This document shows, piece after piece, positions 62,178 to 64,000 of a stretch of DNA of 64,000 nt (positions within the stretch are counted from its first letter, which is position 1; the number at the start of each line of letters is the position of its first letter). The translations under genes were made by a program, and so were the position numbers. The stretch comes from an uncultured Lachnospiraceae bacterium (lineage in GTDB: Bacteria > Bacillota > Clostridia > Lachnospirales > Lachnospiraceae). The DNA lies in assembly GCA_902794095.1 (NCBI GenBank), contig CADBFZ010000006.1:26092-90091 (forward strand). The letters run 5' to 3'. Under the pieces are notes generated by a model, which did not search any database, was not told the DNA's origin, and worked only from the letters and a program-made list of their open reading frames with translations.

Positions 62178-64000
62178 TTACAGCAGATTCTCCAGTTTTC
62201 CGAAAAGCTTCTCATTGTCGCGGATGATTTTCTCGTTACCGACTACAACCAGTTTGTTATCCGACATCATCTCTTTGATGTACTCGGAAGTCTTCCTGAT
62301 GTCATCAGGGGTACAATCGAGAACTTCATCCCTTATCTTCTGAAGGTCTTCTTCGGTGATACCTGACATGTACGCATTAAAGCTTCTTGAGCCCTTTGCC
62401 GAAGGCGTAAGCGGAAGATCCATATCGCTGATGGTACCGATGATCAGCTTGGTCATTCCTCTCTCGTCTGCGTCAAAGTTTGCAACAGCCTCTGCTGCCC
62501 CTTCATATACATCGACGGTTTTAGTCAGGTTCGGGTCACGATATGAAACAAAATATCCTGTTCCGGCAGGAGTAAATGCATTCATTACGCCATATGCTCC
62601 GCCTTTAACTCTTACATTCATCCACAGATAATCATATCCGAGGAATACTTTGAGGACTTTAAGTGCTCCGGTAAAGGTAAGTCCATGTCTGTCATAGCGT
62701 CCCGCTCTGCAGACAAATACCACCTGTCCTGAAGTGATAAGTCCTTCGTTATTGCGAACAAGCTCGATAGTCTGTGAAACGGGTCTGTGCTTTTCGGTAA
62801 AGAGCTCTTCTCTAAAGTCCGCAATTCTTTCTTTTAACAGATCTGCTTCGGTGCGGTCACCTGTGAAATCAACGATCATATTCTCGGTGCGAAGGATAAG
62901 TCCGAGAACGTATTTAAGGTTCTCTGTCATATCTCCTGCTACTGCATCGTAGTTATTAAGCAGATCGCAGATAAATCTGTAGTAAGTTACTCCCTGGATG
63001 AGATCCGAAAAAGCTGACTGCTTGGAAACGGATGCCATTGCTCTTGCTGCGGCAATTGAGTGACCTGCTCCAAGGAAGCTTGACTGCATGGAGTTTTTGA
63101 TCTCAACAAGGATATCCTTGATTCTGCGAAGATCCGAGAACTTGGATTCAAGAAGGATCTCTCTGATCAGATCGAAGGACTCTGCAGATCTTTCATTAAA
63201 ATACTTAGCCTTTATCTCAAAGGTAGGTACAAACTTTTCTCTTTCGTGGAAGCGTGAGTAAGCTTCTGTTGATACGTTAAATCCGCCCATCACAAGATCA
63301 ATCATGGGATTTAATTCTTCATATCTGTGCTGCCCTGTATCAACCATGCTGAGGACGTCACGAAGAAGTCCCACATAGGGAAGGTGCTGGGTTCCAATCT
63401 TATCGATCTTATAAGCAAGGCGCAGATATCCGATCTTTCTGGTATCTATCTCATGGAAAATAAAGGGTACTCCGTCCTCATCCGTGATCTCGTTGCACAA
63501 AGGCTCGATCCCACGCTTAAGGTCTGCTCTTGTAAGCATGGGAAGTGAATTGATTGCAGCTTCTGAATCGGGAGTATCGCGGAACTTATTAAGTCCGTCG
63601 ATGATCTTATCGACTGCCTTTTTATCTTCGGGAGTAAACTCTGCCTGAATCCTGTCGAGCATCTTACGAAGCTCTTTATCCTTGGTCTCCTGAACTCCCT
63701 CGGTGGGACGAACGCATACGTATGACTTATGTTTATTTCCGATGAAATATTTTCTGACGAGCTTTTCAAAATAGCCGGTCTCTATATTTTCCCTGAGGAA
63801 ATCATATGCATCTTCTGCCTCGATATAATCAAAGGGCTTGGAATCATCATAGAGCCATGAATCAAGCATGGTGATGCCGTACATAAGTCCCTTGGGATAT
63901 CTTCCAAAGTCTGCTTCTCTGTAACGAAACTCACTTGAATCGATGGCAGCTCTCAGAGCATTTTTATCAAAGCCCTTCTTGGCCACTGTCTCGATGGTCT
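62178..64000 (-). CDS. M16C (presequence-protease-like) metallopeptidase, N-terminal part outside window
   Basis: The frame is open to the right edge, so only the C-terminal 607 or so residues are seen. The part matches the second half of PreP/insulinase-type M16C peptidases (about 970 residues): the M16C-associated helical region near 'DKELRKMLDRIQAEFTPEDKKAVD', then two inactive-type M16 domains. 'GGAYGVMNAFTPAGTGYFVSYRDP' and 'YLWMNVRVKGGAYG' are typical. The HxxEH zinc site would be in the missing N-terminal part. Such enzymes degrade small peptides in a closed chamber. First gene seen of the run M16C-DUF4349-era-recO-lipoprotein. Confidence 0.9.
   Translation of the reverse strand, partial: TIETVAKKGFDKNALRAAIDSSEFRYREADFGRYPKGLMYGITMLDSWLYDDSKPFDYIEAEDAYDFLRENIETGYFEKLVRKYFIGNKHKSYVCVRPTEGVQETKDKELRKMLDRIQAEFTPEDKKAVDKIIDGLNKFRDTPDSEAAINSLPMLTRADLKRGIEPLCNEITDEDGVPFIFHEIDTRKIGYLRLAYKIDKIGTQHLPYVGLLRDVLSMVDTGQHRYEELNPMIDLVMGGFNVSTEAYSRFHEREKFVPTFEIKAKYFNERSAESFDLIREILLESKFSDLRRIKDILVEIKNSMQSSFLGAGHSIAAARAMASVSKQSAFSDLIQGVTYYRFICDLLNNYDAVAGDMTENLKYVLGLILRTENMIVDFTGDRTEADLLKERIADFREELFTEKHRPVSQTIELVRNNEGLITSGQVVFVCRAGRYDRHGLTFTGALKVLKVFLGYDYLWMNVRVKGGAYGVMNAFTPAGTGYFVSYRDPNLTKTVDVYEGAAEAVANFDADERGMTKLIIGTISDMDLPLTPSAKGSRSFNAYMSGITEEDLQKIRDEVLDCTPDDIRKTSEYIKEMMSDNKLVVVGNEKIIRDNEKLFGKLENLL

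Noticed and set aside
63984..63986. GTG codon as start of the M16C peptidase
   Set aside because: The frame continues open to base 64000 and the protein lacks the expected N-terminal half, so the start lies outside the window.
1..64000. CRISPR arrays, tRNA or rRNA genes, prophage or insertion sequences
   Set aside because: No regularly spaced repeats, tRNA-like cloverleaf, rRNA segment, integrase or transposase was seen. The dispersed palindromes are too irregularly placed to be an array.

Overview
The window looks like chromosomal DNA of an anaerobic clostridial Firmicute of moderate G+C, probably from a gut or rumen community. The evidence is strong AGGAGG-type ribosome sites, a complete Rnf operon (rnfCDGEAB), an ATP-type PEP carboxykinase, a sodium-pump decarboxylase cluster, a class B sortase with a BspA-like surface protein, VanZ-like and PilZ proteins, and a 6S RNA of clostridial shape. 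The family cannot be fixed from the sequence alone. Nearly all genes lie on the minus strand. Only four genes are on plus: an AP2/HNH-like gene, two tandem secreted proteins and a YprB-like nuclease.

Layout from left to right. 1-8.4 kb: leuS, sortase B and a BspA-like surface protein cut by the left edge. 8.5-10.6 kb: an EF-G-like GTPase. 10.7-21.1 kb: a long tightly packed run, read right to left, of yihY, pheS, pheT, M18 aminopeptidase, queA, PilZ protein, VanZ-like protein, tyrA and an AT-rich glycosyltransferase. 21.1-22.8 kb: 6S RNA and a second membrane glycosyltransferase. 22.9-28 kb: pckA, then thrC-pepP. 28-28.8 kb: the divergent AP2/HNH-like gene. 28.8-35.3 kb: the Rnf operon ending in a catalytically degenerate GH25-like membrane protein. 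35.4-38.2 kb (plus): two tandem secreted paralogues and a YprB-like nuclease. 38.3-44.7 kb: cheR, then a packed run (rpiR-type regulator, HI0933-type flavoprotein, cmk, ispH, S1 protein), then a TetR regulator. 44.9-50.2 kb: a biotin-dependent sodium-pump cluster. 50.5-54.2 kb: scpB, scpA, a phosphoesterase, rpsU and a membrane protein. 54.2-58.3 kb: alaS and glyS. 58.5-64 kb: a lipoprotein, recO, era, a DUF4349 lipoprotein and an M16C peptidase cut by the right edge.

Energy metabolism is the clearest theme. PEP carboxykinase, a carboxyltransferase set containing both a PccB-like and an OadA-like subunit with one biotin carrier and one sodium pump, and the Rnf complex together suggest a fermenter that moves C3/C4 carbon and stores energy in an ion gradient. 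Four aminoacyl-tRNA synthetase loci (leuS, pheST, alaS, glyS) lie here, and none shows room for a T-box leader.

The most unusual items are: (1) two tandem secreted proteins with variable N-terminal halves and nearly constant C-terminal halves; (2) an AP2-HNH-AP2 protein that has lost the HNH histidines and whose promoter appears to share its -10 with thrC; (3) a GH25-like protein lacking two catalytic residues at the end of the Rnf operon; (4) an OadG domain fused to a lipoprotein; (5) RnfE with an added cysteine cluster and long charged tail; and (6) a dispersed palindromic repeat family, one copy of which forms the end of a coding region. No tRNA, rRNA, CRISPR array, prophage, insertion sequence or origin was recognised. 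No stretch over 300 bases lacks a gene or RNA.
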